Assembly (NCBI GenBank): GCA_001449105.1
Contig: LNIY01000092.1
Coordinates: 1-43,341, forward strand
Length of the DNA stretch: 43,341 nucleotides
Direction of reading: 5' to 3'
From: Caulobacter vibrioides
Lineage (GTDB): Bacteria > Pseudomonadota > Alphaproteobacteria > Caulobacterales > Caulobacteraceae
Every line of letters begins with the position of its first letter. Positions within the stretch are counted from its first letter, which is position 1. The notes under the pieces were generated by a model that was given only the letters and a program-made list of their open reading frames with translations, made no database searches and had not been told where the DNA came from. This document shows positions 7,918-16,290 of the stretch, piece by piece. Both the position numbers and the translations under genes were made by a program.

Positions 7918-8472
7918 ATGGCCAAGACCGTCTTCCAGCGGAACCAGAAGGTTTGGGTCGAGAGCGTCGGCGCGTGGGCCACGATCGAGCGGATCGTGCC
8001 CATCTGGGCCAAGGGCTTCGACGAGCCCGTTCGGGTGACCTACGACGTGGGCCTGGGCCGCGAATTCCTGGCTCACGAACTTAAGCCGGAAGACCGCATG
8101 GACCCGCAGGAGGGCGGCGCTCTCTCGAACTGGCGGGTCTTGAGGGCCCGCAACAAGTGGCAGCAGGAAAGCGACTGCCTGCACCACCCCTTCCCCGGCA
8201 CCTATCCGGTTGTGGTCACCGATCCCAACGACTGGGGCGGCTGGCGCACGCCGGGGGCCGAGTACGATCGCGACCCGCGCAAGATCGAGTTCCAGGCCAA
8301 GCTGATCGCCGCCTCCCCGCGCCTGCACGCGCTGTCGCGCGAGATCATGACCCTGGTCGGCGACCATCCGGAAGACGCTCCCCCCGCCCTGCTGGCCCTG
8401 GCCCAGAAGGCCGCCGCCATCGAGCGCGAGCTGCACGAGACGCCCGTGGCGAGCGGAAGCGTGGAGGGCTGA
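7918..8472 (+). CDS. Conserved-looking hypothetical protein, 184 aa
   Basis: The start at ATG 7918 is chosen for GGAG 4 nt upstream, rather than the upstream ATGs of the longer frame, which lie in the operator-rich intergenic DNA. The protein is soluble, with no signal peptide or membrane segment. Residues about 5-55 (QKVWVESVGAWATIERI ... VTYDVGLGREFLAHEL) look like a small beta-barrel of SH3/Tudor type. The middle is Trp- and Pro-rich (PNDWGGWRTPGAEYDRDPRK). The C-terminal third is helical (SPRLHALSREIMTLVGD, ALAQKAAAIERELHE). I do not recognise a family. Codon use matches the host. It is divergent from the acyl-CoA dehydrogenases and convergent with ompW, ending at a large inverted repeat. 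Confidence 0.75.
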   Translation: MAKTVFQRNQKVWVESVGAWATIERIVPIWAKGFDEPVRVTYDVGLGREFLAHELKPEDRMDPQEGGALSNWRVLRARNKWQQESDCLHHPFPGTYPVVVTDPNDWGGWRTPGAEYDRDPRKIEFQAKLIAASPRLHALSREIMTLVGDHPEDAPPALLALAQKAAAIERELHETPVASGSVEG

Positions 8473-8488
8473 GGCCCTTCATCTTTGC

Positions 8489-8626
8489 TCCCGTCATTCC
8501 CGCCCTTGTGGCGGGAACCTCTGGTTCCGCTCGCACGTGAGGCGCCAACGGCGTGCTGAGCACGCCGCCCCTTCCGCCCGTACAACTGATAGGGGGGTCC
8601 CCGCCACAAGGGCGGGAATGACGGGA
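8489..8626. repeat. Long inverted repeat between convergent genes
   Basis: The left arm 8489-8519 and right arm 8596-8626 are 31-nt reverse complements with one mismatch (core TCATTCCCGCCCTTGTGGCG). The 76-nt interior is less structured. It sits between the stop of the hypothetical gene and the stop of ompW, so it may act as a bidirectional transcription barrier or be a dispersed repeat. No second copy is seen in this window. Confidence 0.8.
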
Positions 8627-8645
8627 GTTCTGGGATCTCCAGCGG

Positions 8646-9299
8646 CTAGAACCGCCGGCCGACGCCCACCGACACGACCATCGGATCCAGGTTCACCTTC
8701 GACTTCAGCGCGCCGCCGTTGATCTTGGCGTCGGTCTCGAACCACACCTTCTTGACGTCGACATTGACGACGTAGGGGCCCTTCACGGCGATGTCGGCGC
8801 CGGCCTGCAGGGCGTAGCCGAAGCCGTCGTCCAGATCGACGGTGAAGCCGTTCCTGTCCTTGCCGCTGTAGAACAGCATGTAGTTCAGCCCCGCGCCCAC
8901 ATAGGGGTTGAAGCGGGCCTTGGGCGCGAAGTGGTACTGGGCCGAGATCACCGGCGGCAGCACCCAGGTCTTGTGGACCACGACATCGGTCCCGGGCCCC
9001 ACGGCCTTGACGGTGTGCTGGGTCGTTCCGGCGATCACCTCAACGGCCAGCTTGTCGGTGATGAAGTAGGAGACGCCCAGCGTCGGCTTGACGTCGTCCT
9101 TGACGTCGGCCTTCAAGCCCGAGGCGGCGCCGGCCGAAGTCACGATCGGATCACCCGCGTCGGGCGAGACGCTGGTGGCGCGCAGGTTGACCTGCCAGGT
9201 CCCCTTGGCCGCGGGCGTGAAAGCCTCCTGGGCGTGCGCGCCCGTGGCGGCGGCGGCCAGCGTCAGGCCGGCGATGAGGGCGAGGCGGCGGGCGGTCAT
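8646..9299 (-). CDS. ompW: OmpW-family outer membrane protein
   Basis: A 217-aa protein with a Sec signal peptide (cleavage likely after AHA, residue 23). The mature part has the alternating pattern of a small beta-barrel: KGTWQVNLRATSVSP, PTLGVSYFITDKLAVEVIAG, PPVISAQYHFAP, FNPYVGAGLNYMLFYS and VDVKKVWFETDA, with a C-terminal Phe (VGVGRRF) as in outer membrane proteins. OmpW proteins form narrow 8-stranded barrels thought to pass small hydrophobic molecules, and are often induced under low oxygen. AAGGGGAT before ATG 9299 serves as ribosome-binding site. An FNR/FixK-like box lies 72 bp upstream. Divergent from pepN. Confidence 0.92.
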   Translation of the reverse strand: MTARRLALIAGLTLAAAATGAHAQEAFTPAAKGTWQVNLRATSVSPDAGDPIVTSAGAASGLKADVKDDVKPTLGVSYFITDKLAVEVIAGTTQHTVKAVGPGTDVVVHKTWVLPPVISAQYHFAPKARFNPYVGAGLNYMLFYSGKDRNGFTVDLDDGFGYALQAGADIAVKGPYVVNVDVKKVWFETDAKINGGALKSKVNLDPMVVSVGVGRRF

Positions 9300-9370
9300 G
9301 TCTTATCCCCTTGAAGTGCGACGCATCGAGGCGTCGCCAGGGGTGATGCGCCCGCTCGCGCACCCTCACA

Positions 9371-9384
9371 TTGATCCGCCTCAA
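9371..9384 (-). promoter_or_regulatory. FNR/FixK-type box upstream of ompW
   Basis: TTGATCCGCCTCAA matches the TTGAT-N4-ATCAA consensus of Crp/FNR-family oxygen regulators with one change. Its centre is about 78 bp from the ompW start codon; activation at -41.5 would put transcription start near 9336, giving a short leader of about 37 nt. It is also 40 bp upstream of pepN, but the geometry suits ompW better, and ompW genes in other bacteria are FNR-controlled. Confidence 0.55.
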
Positions 9385-9423
9385 GCCCTCGCCCCGGACC
9401 CGGCGGACGACTACATTGCCGTG

Positions 9424-12015
9424 ATGCGCACCGAAACGCCCCAGCCCATCCGGCTCTCCGACTATCGCCCGTTCCCGTTCGAGATCGAGACGACGCACCT
9501 GTCGTTCCAGCTTGAGCCGTCCGCTACGCGGGTGACGGCCACGCTGAAGGTGCGCCGCACAGGCGAGGCCGGCGAGGCCCTGTCGCTGAACGGCGAGCGG
9601 CTGCACCTGAAGTCGGTCGCCATCGACGGCCAGGCCCTGAGCCCCAACCAGTACGTGCTCGACGACGAGCGCCTGGTGATCGCCGAAGTCCCGGACGCCT
9701 TCGAACTGACTACCGAGGTCGAGATCGATCCGTCGGCCAACAAGGCGCTGATGGGCCTCTACATGTCGGGCGGCCGCTTCTGCACCCAGTGCGAGGCCGA
9801 GGGCTTCCGCACCATCACCTTCTTCCCCGACCGGCCGGACGTGCTCTCCCGCTACACCGTGCGGATCGAGGCCGACCAGGCGTTCGAGCACCTGCTGAGC
9901 AACGGCAACCTCATGGAGGCAGGCCGGCTTGGGAACGGCCGCCACTACGCCGTCTGGAACGACCCCTTCCCCAAGCCGGCCTACCTGTTCGCCCTGGTCG
10001 CCGGGCGGCTGGACGTGCTGGAGGACGACTTCGTCACCATGAGCGGCCGCACCGTGGCCCTGAAGGTGTTCGTCGATCCGGGCCAGGCCTCGCGCGCCGC
10101 CTATGCGCTGGACGCGCTGAAGCGCTCGATGAAGTGGGACGAGGAGGCGTTCGGCCGCGAGTACGACCTGGACCTCTTCATGATCGTGGCCGTGCGCGAC
10201 TTCAACTTCGGGGCCATGGAGAACAAGGGGCTGAACATCTTCAACAGCTCCCTCCTGCTGGCCGAGCCGGAGACGGCCACCGACTTCGACTACGAGCGCA
10301 TCGAGAGCGTCGTCGCCCACGAGTACTTCCACAACTGGACCGGCAACCGCATCACCTGCCGCGACTGGTTCCAGCTGTGCCTGAAGGAAGGGCTGACGGT
10401 CTTCCGCGACCAGAGCTTTTCCGCCGACATGCGCGGCGCGGCCGTGCAGCGGATCAAGGACGTCAAGGCCCTGCGCGCCCGCCAGTTCGCCGAGGACGCC
10501 GGCCCGCTGGCCCACGCCGTGCGGCCGTCGAGCTATCTGAAGATCGACAACTTCTACACCGCGACGATCTACGAGAAGGGCGCGGAGATCATCCGCATGC
10601 TGAAGACCATCCTGGGCGCCGACGCGTTCCGGGCGGGCCTGGATCTCTATTTCGAGCGCCACGACGGCGAGGCGACCACGGTCGAGGCCTTCATCGCCTG
10701 TTTCGCGGAAGCCTCGGGCCGGGACCTGTCGTCGTTCTTCGCCTGGTACGAGCAGGCCGGCACACCGGCGGTGTCGCTGACCCACGCCTATGACGCCGCC
10801 GCCAAGGCGCTTTCGATCACCCTGAGCCAGAAGACCGCCCCCACCAGCGGCCAGCCGGTCAAGAAGGCCCTGCCGATCCCGGTGACCATCGGCCTGCTCT
10901 CGCAGGACGGCCAGCCGCTGCGCGACAGCGAAGTGGTGCTGCTGGAGGGCGAGAGCCTGACGGTGCGCTGGGAAGGCGTGGCGGAGGCCCCGGTGATCTC
11001 GGCCCTGCGCGGCTTCTCGGCGCCGGTGACCCTAACCACCGACGCGCGGCCGGCCGACGCCTATGTGCAGTTCGCCGCCGATCCCGACCTCTTCAACCGC
11101 TGGGAAGCAGGCCAGACCCTGGCGCGCGGCCTGATCCTGGCCCGCGCCGCCGGGACGCCCGACGAGGTGGGCGAGGAGCGCTACGCCGAGGCCCTGGGCC
11201 GTGCGCTGGACGATGAAGCCGCTGATCCGGCCTTCAAGGCGCTGCTGCTGGCCCTGCCCAGCGAAGGCGACCTTGCCCTGGCCGTCGATCCGGTGGACCC
11301 GGCGAGCATCCATGGCGCGCGCGGGCTGCTGCGCGCCCGCATCGCCGTTCACCTGGGCGAGCAGCTGGCCCGCATCCATGGCGCCATGCAGAGCGACGGC
11401 GAGTTCTCGCCCGACGCGGCCTCGGCCGGCCGCCGCGCGCTGCGCAACGCCTGCGTCGACCTGCTGGCCGCCGACCCGCACGCCGAGAACGTGCAGCGGA
11501 TCGTCGGCCACTTCGAGGCCGCGGCCGCGCTGACCGACGCCATGGGCGGCCTGTCGGCCCTGCTGGCCGTGAGCGGCGAGCCCTGCGAGCAGGCGCTGGC
11601 GGCCTTCCACGCCAAGTGGCGGCACGAGCCGCTGGTGCTGGACAAGTGGTTCTCGGTGCAGGCCCGCGATCCTTCGGAAGACGCGTTGAAGCGCATCCTG
11701 GCCCTGACCGAGCATGCCGACTTCGACGCCGGCAATCCCAACCGCTTCCGGGCCCTGGTGCAGGGCTTCGCCAGCGCCAACCCGGCGCGGTTCCACGACC
11801 CCAGCGGCGCCGGCTATCGCTTCCTGGCCGACCAGATCCTGGCCGTCGACGGCTTCAACCCGATGACCGCCGCCCGCCTGGTCGAGCCGCTGGGCGGCTG
11901 GCGGCGCTATGTCCCAGCGCTGGGCGACCTGATGCGCCGCGAACTGGAGCGGGTGAAGACCGCGCCCGGGCTGTCGAAGAACGTGCTGGAACTGGCGAGC
12001 CGGGCGCTGGAGTAA
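9424..12015 (+). CDS. pepN: Aminopeptidase N (M1 family zinc metallopeptidase)
   Basis: An 863-aa cytoplasmic aminopeptidase that removes N-terminal residues from peptides. The exopeptidase motif GAMEN is at residues 263-267 and the zinc motif HEYFH at 299-303, with the third ligand Glu322 (LKEGLTVF) at the expected 18-residue spacing; positions almost coincide with E. coli PepN. Length and C-terminal helical domain (ending VLELASRALE) are normal for the family. ATG 9424 (or GTG 9421) is the start; the longer open frame reaching back to 9088 overlaps ompW and is not family sequence. It lies directly upstream of pleC, the same neighbourhood as I recall in Caulobacter crescentus. Confidence 0.97.
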   Translation: MRTETPQPIRLSDYRPFPFEIETTHLSFQLEPSATRVTATLKVRRTGEAGEALSLNGERLHLKSVAIDGQALSPNQYVLDDERLVIAEVPDAFELTTEVEIDPSANKALMGLYMSGGRFCTQCEAEGFRTITFFPDRPDVLSRYTVRIEADQAFEHLLSNGNLMEAGRLGNGRHYAVWNDPFPKPAYLFALVAGRLDVLEDDFVTMSGRTVALKVFVDPGQASRAAYALDALKRSMKWDEEAFGREYDLDLFMIVAVRDFNFGAMENKGLNIFNSSLLLAEPETATDFDYERIESVVAHEYFHNWTGNRITCRDWFQLCLKEGLTVFRDQSFSADMRGAAVQRIKDVKALRARQFAEDAGPLAHAVRPSSYLKIDNFYTATIYEKGAEIIRMLKTILGADAFRAGLDLYFERHDGEATTVEAFIACFAEASGRDLSSFFAWYEQAGTPAVSLTHAYDAAAKALSITLSQKTAPTSGQPVKKALPIPVTIGLLSQDGQPLRDSEVVLLEGESLTVRWEGVAEAPVISALRGFSAPVTLTTDARPADAYVQFAADPDLFNRWEAGQTLARGLILARAAGTPDEVGEERYAEALGRALDDEAADPAFKALLLALPSEGDLALAVDPVDPASIHGARGLLRARIAVHLGEQLARIHGAMQSDGEFSPDAASAGRRALRNACVDLLAADPHAENVQRIVGHFEAAAALTDAMGGLSALLAVSGEPCEQALAAFHAKWRHEPLVLDKWFSVQARDPSEDALKRILALTEHADFDAGNPNRFRALVQGFASANPARFHDPSGAGYRFLADQILAVDGFNPMTAARLVEPLGGWRRYVPALGDLMRRELERVKTAPGLSKNVLELASRALE

Positions 12016-12028
12016 CCGCCTTCGGCGG

Positions 12029-12120
12029 CCCCCTCAGTCGCTCCGCGACAGCTCCCCCAGCGGGGGAGCATCAGGGCGCTGAAGATCCCCCGCTCTGGGG
12101 GAGGTTCCCCTGAGCGGCGA
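12029..12120. repeat. Palindromic intergenic repeat, family R3 (copy A)
   Basis: CCCCCTCAGTCGCTCC, then a CTCCCCCAGCGGGGGAG hairpin, then a second hairpin around ATCCCCCGCTCTGGGGGA, followed by GTTCCCCTGAG. It follows the pepN stop and probably ends its transcript or is a mobile palindrome. A second copy is at 20942-21047. Confidence 0.75.
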
Positions 12121-12129
12121 GCCTGGGGT

Positions 12130-12257
12130 GATTCCTCCGCGCAACGGTTGCGACCAAAGCGCTCATCCCCCGCTTATTCGCGCCTGCCCCGGGTGACGGC
12201 GACCGAACGGGTACGGTAGATTCACCATAGTCGGCGAACTGACTCGCCGTCTGAATC
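12130..12257. promoter_or_regulatory. Cluster of GANTC methylation sites before pleC
   Basis: GATTC at 12130-12134, GATTC at 12219-12223, GACTC at 12241-12245 and GAATC at 12253-12257, the last 11 bp from the pleC ATG. GANTC is the CcrM methylation sequence in Caulobacter, where hemimethylation state changes with replication and can set promoter timing. The sites are read directly; regulation is inference. Confidence 0.5.
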
Positions 12258-12267
12258 GGGCCTGTCC

Positions 12268-14844
12268 ATGTCGGACCGGCCCCGGGGTGCTGCGGAGCAA
12301 TCGGCGTTGCGAATGGGTGGGGCGAAACCCGGGAGGCCGGCGAAGGCCGGACTTTCGGCTGCGGGCGTGGCCCGCATGCGCGCCGCCCGGTCGTCGCAGG
12401 CCTATGTCCGCATCGTCATCCTGGCCGCCCTGCTGCTGCTGGCCGTCTACACCGCGCTCGGCGCCCACAAGCTGCAGAAGGAGGCCGCCGCGCCTCCCGG
12501 CGGCGCGGCGCTGGCCGCGCAGGCCCAGATCCTGTCGGGCAAGGTCGAGACCAACCTGGCGGCCCAGCGCGCGGGCCTGTCGGCGGCCGCCGACCTGCTG
12601 GAACGCGACCCGACCTCGGCCATCGACGCGGCCGAGACCGCCCTGCGCGCCGCCGGCGGCGAGGCCATGGCCGTCGCCGTCTCCACCAATACCGAAGTCC
12701 TGGCCGTCGCCGGCCGCGACGCGTCGGCCGACTGGCGCCTGGCCGCCAAGGCCGCCGCCGCCTCGGGCCGCAGCGTCTGGGTCGGGGGCGTGGGCCGCAG
12801 CGGCCGCCTCTACGTGGCCATGGCCGCCCAGACCAGCGCCGGCCGCGGCTATGTCATCGCCGCCGGTGATCCCTCGCGCCTGCTGGGCGAGCCGGGCAAG
12901 GAGCGCTCGGTCGCCCTGTTCCTGGCCGACGGCGGCCTGCTGGTCGGCGCCGGGCGCGCCGTGCAGGGCGCCGCCAGCCTGAGCCAGGCCTACACCCTTT
13001 CCGTCGAGGACCTGCAGGGGGGCGCGGCCGCCCTCACCGGCCGCGGCGTCGACGGCTCCAGCCTGGACGTCGCCTTCGAGCCCCTGGCCCAGGGCGCCCT
13101 GATCGCCGCCGTCAGCACGCCCAGCCACACCGTGGCCAACATCGACCGCCGCCTGATGGAAGGCGCCATCGCCCTGCTGACCCCGCTGGCGGCGGGCATC
13201 GCGCTGGCCCTGATCCTGATGCTGCAGAGCCGCCGCGCCGAAGCCGCCCAGAAGGAATTCATCGACAGCGAGCAGCGCTTCCGCCTGGCCGTCGAAGCCG
13301 CCCGCTGCGGCATCTGGGAATGGGACCTGCGCTCGGACGAGGTCTACATGTCCGACGTCACCGGCGCGATGTTCGGCTGGGGCGGTGGCGGCGTCGCGCC
13401 CGGCCAGGACCTGGTCGAGCGGATCTCGGCCGACCACCGCGACCGGGTGCGCCAGGCGCTGGCCAACGCCGCCCAGTTCGGCGCCTTCGACGTGTCGTTC
13501 CGCATCCCAGCCCGCGAGCACGGCGGCCGCTCGATCTGGGTCGACGCCCGCGGCCAGGGCTTCGGCAAGCCGGGCGAGGACGGCTATTCGCGGATCATCG
13601 GCGTGGCCCTGGACGTCACCGAGGAGCGCCTGGCCCAGGCCCGCGCCCAGGCCGCCGAAAACCGCCTGCGCGACGCCATCGAGAGCGTGTCGGAGGCCTT
13701 CGTGCTCTGGGACCGCCAGGGCCGGCTGCTGATGTGCAACCGCAACTACCGCAACGTCTTCTCGCTGGAGCCCAAACTGCTCAAGCCCGGTGCGGCCCGC
13801 GCCGAGGTCAACCGCTTCGCGGCCCTTGCCATCCGCCAGGACATCCCCGACCCGACCGGCGCCAAGGGCGTGCGCGAGGCCGAGCTGAACGACGGCCGCT
13901 GGATCCAGATCAGCGAGCGGCGCACGGCCGAGGGCGGCCTGGTGATGACGGCCGCCGACATCACAGCCATCAAGACCCAGGAAGAGGCCCGCCGCCGCAA
14001 CGAGGAGCAGCTTCAGAACGCCGTGGCCGGCCTGGAGCGCAGCCAGGAGCAGCTGGCCGAACTGGCCCGCAAGTACGAGATGGAGAAGGTCAAGGCCGAG
14101 GGCGCCAACAAGGCCAAGAGCGAGTTCCTGGCCAATATGAGCCACGAGCTGCGCACGCCGCTGAACGCCATCAACGGCTTCTCCGAGATCATGATGAACG
14201 AGATGTTCGGCCCGCTGGGCGACCAGCGCTACAAGGGCTACAGCCTCGACATCCACAATTCCGGCCAGCACCTGCTGGCGCTGATCAACGACATCCTCGA
14301 CATGTCGAAGATCGAGGCCGGCAAGATGGCCCTGAAGTTCGAGCCGCTGCACCTGGAGGACGTCACCGAGGACGCCGTGCGCCTGGTGCGCAACCGCGCC
14401 GAGGCCGCGGGCCTGAAGCTGGAGGTCGACTTCCCGCCGCTGCCCGAGATCGAGGCCGACTACCGCGCGGTCAAGCAGGTGCTGCTGAACCTCTTGAGCA
14501 ACGCCATCAAGTTCACCCCCCGTTCGGGCCGCGTCACCGTGCGCGCCGAGATCCGCCGCGATCCGCTGGGCGAGCGCGTGAAGGTGTCGGTGACCGACAC
14601 CGGCATCGGCATCGCCGCCGAGGACCTGGCGCGCCTGGCGCGCCCGTTCGAGCAGGTCGAGAGCCAGCATTCCAAGACCACGCAGGGCACGGGCCTGGGC
14701 CTGGCCCTGACCAAGTCATTGGTCGAGATGCACGACGGCGCGCTTGAGATGGTCTCCACCCCCGGCGACGGCACCACGGTCAGCTTCACCCTGCCGCTCA
14801 GCCAGAGCAGCCCGATGCAGGTGCGCGATTACGCGGTGGCATAG
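12268..14844 (+). CDS. pleC: Sensor histidine kinase/phosphatase PleC
   Basis: An 858-aa membrane histidine kinase. Order: basic N terminus, transmembrane segment (about 47-66), periplasmic/extracytoplasmic sensor (67-297), second transmembrane segment (about 300-320), PAS domain (about 335-460, CGIWEWDL ... GVALDVTEERL), second PAS (about 465-570, SEAFVLWDRQGRLLMCNRNY), coiled linker, HisKA with SHELRTPLNAINGFSEIM (phospho-His626), then HATPase with N box NLLSNAIKFTP, G1 DTGIGIA and G2 GTGLGLAL. The HisKA block and NEMFGPLGDQRYKGYS are characteristic of PleC, which in Caulobacter localises to the flagellated/stalk-opposite pole and dephosphorylates DivK and PleD in swarmer cells, switching to kinase at the swarmer-stalked transition. 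Four GANTC sites precede it. Position after pepN agrees with Caulobacter. Confidence 0.93.
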   Translation: MSDRPRGAAEQSALRMGGAKPGRPAKAGLSAAGVARMRAARSSQAYVRIVILAALLLLAVYTALGAHKLQKEAAAPPGGAALAAQAQILSGKVETNLAAQRAGLSAAADLLERDPTSAIDAAETALRAAGGEAMAVAVSTNTEVLAVAGRDASADWRLAAKAAAASGRSVWVGGVGRSGRLYVAMAAQTSAGRGYVIAAGDPSRLLGEPGKERSVALFLADGGLLVGAGRAVQGAASLSQAYTLSVEDLQGGAAALTGRGVDGSSLDVAFEPLAQGALIAAVSTPSHTVANIDRRLMEGAIALLTPLAAGIALALILMLQSRRAEAAQKEFIDSEQRFRLAVEAARCGIWEWDLRSDEVYMSDVTGAMFGWGGGGVAPGQDLVERISADHRDRVRQALANAAQFGAFDVSFRIPAREHGGRSIWVDARGQGFGKPGEDGYSRIIGVALDVTEERLAQARAQAAENRLRDAIESVSEAFVLWDRQGRLLMCNRNYRNVFSLEPKLLKPGAARAEVNRFAALAIRQDIPDPTGAKGVREAELNDGRWIQISERRTAEGGLVMTAADITAIKTQEEARRRNEEQLQNAVAGLERSQEQLAELARKYEMEKVKAEGANKAKSEFLANMSHELRTPLNAINGFSEIMMNEMFGPLGDQRYKGYSLDIHNSGQHLLALINDILDMSKIEAGKMALKFEPLHLEDVTEDAVRLVRNRAEAAGLKLEVDFPPLPEIEADYRAVKQVLLNLLSNAIKFTPRSGRVTVRAEIRRDPLGERVKVSVTDTGIGIAAEDLARLARPFEQVESQHSKTTQGTGLGLALTKSLVEMHDGALEMVSTPGDGTTVSFTLPLSQSSPMQVRDYAVA

Positions 14845-14931
14845 AGACGTCCTGTCGACAAAAACGACCCGACAAGCTTGACCGCTCGCGGCAACAGCTA
14901 AACTCTCGCTTGCAGCAGCAGGAGAGACTTC

Positions 14932-15726
14932 TTGAAAATGGTGCGTGTTCCATATGCGTGCAGGCTCGGCCTAGGACTGGCGCTTCTGGCGCTTTCGACG
15001 GCCGCCGCAGCGGCCGAAGCCGACAAGGCGAAAGCCCTCGAGAACATCACCGTTCCGCAGGGCTCGACGATTATTCTGAACCCTGGCTTGACGATAATAG
15101 GCCAACTGCAGCTCGGGTCCGGTGCCCGGATCATCACCAGAGGCGCTTCGGTGCAGTTGCAGGTCCAGGTCCTGATCATCGAAGGCACGGCCGAGCTAAT
15201 AGCCAGCACCCCCGCGGGGCTCAACACCGGCTCAATCGAGCTGACGGTCGGCGCCGTGGCCGGCGGGAGTCTCTCGATCCTCAACGCCGGGACGCCGGGC
15301 TTGCCAGGCCCCAATGCCCCGCCTCGCGACCAATCCACCTGCGCGGCCGACCCCGCCGCCTCGGCGGGCAACCCCGGCGGGCCGGGACAGAACGGTGGCG
15401 ACGCGGGCAATGTCACTATCTACACCCTCTCGCAGTCCAACTTGGCGGCCTTCCGGGTGCTCACTGACACGAACGCCGCCGGGCAGCCTCAAGATTGCGG
15501 CGGCCATATCTGCGGGGGCGCCGGCGGTCCAGGCGGCGCGGGCGGCAGCGGGGTTCCCGTCAAGCCCGCATGCGACAGCAACGCCCTCGGACCGAACGGT
15601 CCCCCAGGCGCGGCGGGGTCGACGGGCCACAATGCGCAGTTCAAATCCCAGATCGGGTTCAACGGGTCCATCGCCGTGCCCGAGCCTTCCCGGCAGGATT
15701 CGCGGAAAGCGCCTCGCGGGGAGTGA
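14932..15726 (+). CDS. Secreted Gly-rich collagen-like protein
   Basis: A 264-aa protein. GGAGA at 14921 favours the TTG start at 14932 (MKMVRV) with ATG 14938 as alternative. The Sec signal peptide ends near STAAAAAEA. Residues about 37-110 resemble short beta-helix strands (IILNPGLTIIGQLQLGSGARI), followed by Gly-Pro-rich, collagen-like runs (GNPGGPGQNGGDAGN, GAGGPGGAGGSG, GPNGPPGAAGSTG) with paired Cys residues. Probably an exported surface or matrix protein. It is 87 bp downstream of pleC on the same strand and 6 bp before the VOC gene. No family recognised. Confidence 0.7.
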   Translation: MKMVRVPYACRLGLGLALLALSTAAAAAEADKAKALENITVPQGSTIILNPGLTIIGQLQLGSGARIITRGASVQLQVQVLIIEGTAELIASTPAGLNTGSIELTVGAVAGGSLSILNAGTPGLPGPNAPPRDQSTCAADPAASAGNPGGPGQNGGDAGNVTIYTLSQSNLAAFRVLTDTNAAGQPQDCGGHICGGAGGPGGAGGSGVPVKPACDSNALGPNGPPGAAGSTGHNAQFKSQIGFNGSIAVPEPSRQDSRKAPRGE

Positions 15727-15732
15727 AAGACC

Positions 15733-16110
15733 ATGCCGGCCGCCTCCGGAACGCCCGTCGCCTTCGTCCATGTCAGCGACCGCCAGCGCGCGCTGGACTT
15801 CTATGTCGGCAAGCTGGGTCTTGTGGTCCGCAGCTCCGACCCGTTCGGCGACTTTCTGGAGGCGGGCCCGGCGCTGATCCGCCTGACCTCCCTGCCCGAC
15901 TACAAGGCCGGCGCTCATCCGGTGTTCGGCTGGCACGTCGAGGACATAGAGGCCGGGGTGAGGACGCTGACCGGGCGCGGCGTGGTCTTCACGATCTATG
16001 ACGGCTTCGGCCAGGACCCCCTTGGGATCTGGACCGCGCCCGGCGGCGCGGCCAGGGTCGCCTGGTTCGCCGATCCCGACGGCAACGTGCTGAGCCTGTC
16101 GCAGGGGTGA
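15733..16110 (+). CDS. VOC-family (glyoxalase/bleomycin-resistance fold) protein
   Basis: A 125-aa single-domain protein with the paired beta-alpha-beta-beta-beta layout of the vicinal oxygen chelate superfamily: FVHVSDRQRALDFYVGKLGL at the N terminus and VEDIEAGVRTLTGRGVVF with WFADPDGNVLSLSQ at the C terminus. His at residue 13 is a potential metal ligand; the usual C-terminal Glu is Ser, so catalysis is uncertain. GGGGAG precedes the ATG, and the gene starts 6 bp after the Gly-rich protein, suggesting co-transcription. Members act as glyoxalases, dioxygenases or drug-binding proteins; the substrate is unknown. Confidence 0.85.
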   Translation: MPAASGTPVAFVHVSDRQRALDFYVGKLGLVVRSSDPFGDFLEAGPALIRLTSLPDYKAGAHPVFGWHVEDIEAGVRTLTGRGVVFTIYDGFGQDPLGIWTAPGGAARVAWFADPDGNVLSLSQG

Positions 16111-16116
16111 AAGTGT

Positions 16117-16290
16117 TCCCCTCTCCCAGAGGGAGAGGGAGGGGCCCATGCCCCGCATGGGAGGGTGAGGGGTTACAGCGTATCAGATTGAAGCGCTGTC
16201 CAGATCGAAGCTCTTACGGCCAAGGGTGACACCTCTCACCCTCCCACCGCTGCGCGGCGGGCCCCTCCCTCTCTCTAGGAGAGAGGGTTT
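16117..16290. repeat. Long inverted repeat between convergent genes (R4)
   Basis: The left part CCCTCTCCCAGAGGGAGAGG plus AGGGGCCCATGCCCCGCATGGGAGGGTGAG is matched on the right by CTCACCCTCCCACCGC and GGGCCCCTCCCTCTCTC. The ends pair over much of their length and flank about 60 nt of unique DNA. It lies between the VOC gene and the SulP gene stops and is a plausible bidirectional terminator or dispersed repeat. Confidence 0.75.

Noticed and set aside
9088..9423. N-terminal extension of pepN to give 975 aa
   Set aside because: It overlaps ompW and the divergent promoter region. Family homology begins at the ATG at 9424.
12163..14670. 835-aa open frame opposite pleC
   Set aside because: It is low-complexity Gly/Ala/Arg/Gln-rich sequence produced by the codon bias of the pleC strand, with no ribosome-binding site or family motif.
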